Position numbers and translations under genes: made by a program. DNA of 5,997 nucleotides from NCBI GenBank assembly GCA_902797585.1, contig CADBTK010000033.1, positions 1 through 5,997 on the forward strand. Reading direction: 5' to 3'. Positions 5,855 through 5,997 of the stretch are shown here, piece by piece. This DNA comes from Erysipelothrix rhusiopathiae (GTDB taxonomy: Bacteria > Bacillota_I > Bacilli_A > Erysipelotrichales > Erysipelotrichaceae). Each line of letters starts with the position of its first letter. Positions within the stretch are counted from its first letter, which is position 1. The notes under the pieces were generated by a model. It did no database searches. It was given only the letters and a program-made list of their open reading frames with translations, and was not told the DNA's origin.

Positions 5855-5997
5855 ATGGTATTTAACAGTTTACTATTCTTATTCGGTTTTTTACCGATAG
5901 TTTATCTGTTATATCGCTTCATCGCTAATGATGGTGCTAAAAACATCTTATTATTGGTATTTAGCCTCATCTTTTATTCATGGCTAAATCCTGTGGC
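5855..5997 (+). CDS. MBOAT-family membrane-bound O-acyltransferase, N-terminal fragment
   Basis: Only the first 47 residues are in the window; the frame is open to the edge. The sequence begins MVFNSLLFLFGFLPIVYLLY, followed by a short polar loop (RFIANDGAKN) and a second hydrophobic segment ILLLVFSLIFYSWLNPV. This is the characteristic start of the DltB/AlgI-like MBOAT proteins, where a second helix ending in an FYxW motif is typical. Such proteins are multi-pass and pass an acyl group from a cytoplasmic donor across the membrane to an extracytoplasmic acceptor. AGGAG at 5844-5848 is 6 nt before the ATG. The catalytic His region lies beyond the window and cannot be checked. The operon context with SGNH and DUF4358 genes supports the call. 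Confidence 0.9.
   Translation, partial: MVFNSLLFLFGFLPIVYLLYRFIANDGAKNILLLVFSLIFYSWLNPV

Noticed and set aside
5691..5900. 69-codon plus-strand frame crossing the DUF4358/MBOAT junction
   Set aside because: It overlaps two better supported genes in other frames and has no ribosome binding site.
1..5997. Mobile elements, CRISPR, tRNA/rRNA genes, riboswitches or a defence system
   Set aside because: No transposase, terminal repeats, spaced direct repeats or structured RNA leader could be seen; noncoding DNA totals under about 200 bases and is accounted for by promoters, terminators and ribosome binding sites.

Overview
The window is a gene-dense, AT-rich stretch of low-GC Bacillota chromosome. 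Gene content and order (sigA, trmK, ispH, cshB, nfo) resemble the sigA-yqfN-yqfP-yqfR-yqfS neighbourhood of Bacillus subtilis. Codon use is strongly AT-biased (Lys AAA, Arg CGT). Together with the SGNH/DUF4358/MBOAT cluster this suggests a gut-type Erysipelotrichia relative, but that placement is inference; no rRNA or other taxonomic marker is present.

Layout. Positions 1-747 hold the 3' part of the primary sigma factor gene. It overlaps trmK (tRNA adenine-22 methyltransferase, 737-1387) by 11 nt. trmK converges with ispH (minus strand, 1382-2278); the two genes overlap tail to tail by 6 nt, and a bidirectional terminator hairpin is built into both coding ends. ispH and cshB (DEAD-box RNA helicase, 2369-3700) diverge from a 90-nt gap. 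That gap holds two well-formed sigma-A promoters whose -35 boxes overlap by 2 nt. nfo (endonuclease IV, 3697-4563) follows cshB with an ATGA overlap and ends in an intrinsic terminator whose loop contains its stop codon.

After a 44-nt gap with an extended -10 promoter, a second operon begins. It encodes a membrane-anchored SGNH-fold protein (4608-5360), a membrane-anchored DUF4358 protein (5369-5839) and the start of an MBOAT-family O-acyltransferase (5855 to the window edge). Together these look like an export and O-acylation module for a cell-surface glycan.

The first half is conserved housekeeping: transcription, tRNA modification, isoprenoid precursor synthesis, RNA remodelling and DNA repair. 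The most notable regulatory feature is that two genes with convincing starts, ispH and the SGNH gene, have no Shine-Dalgarno sequence. Each has a -10 box 6-8 nt from its start codon, so both mRNAs are predicted to be leaderless or nearly so. The other downstream genes mostly have ordinary ribosome binding sites. I found no tRNA, rRNA, CRISPR array, insertion sequence or riboswitch.
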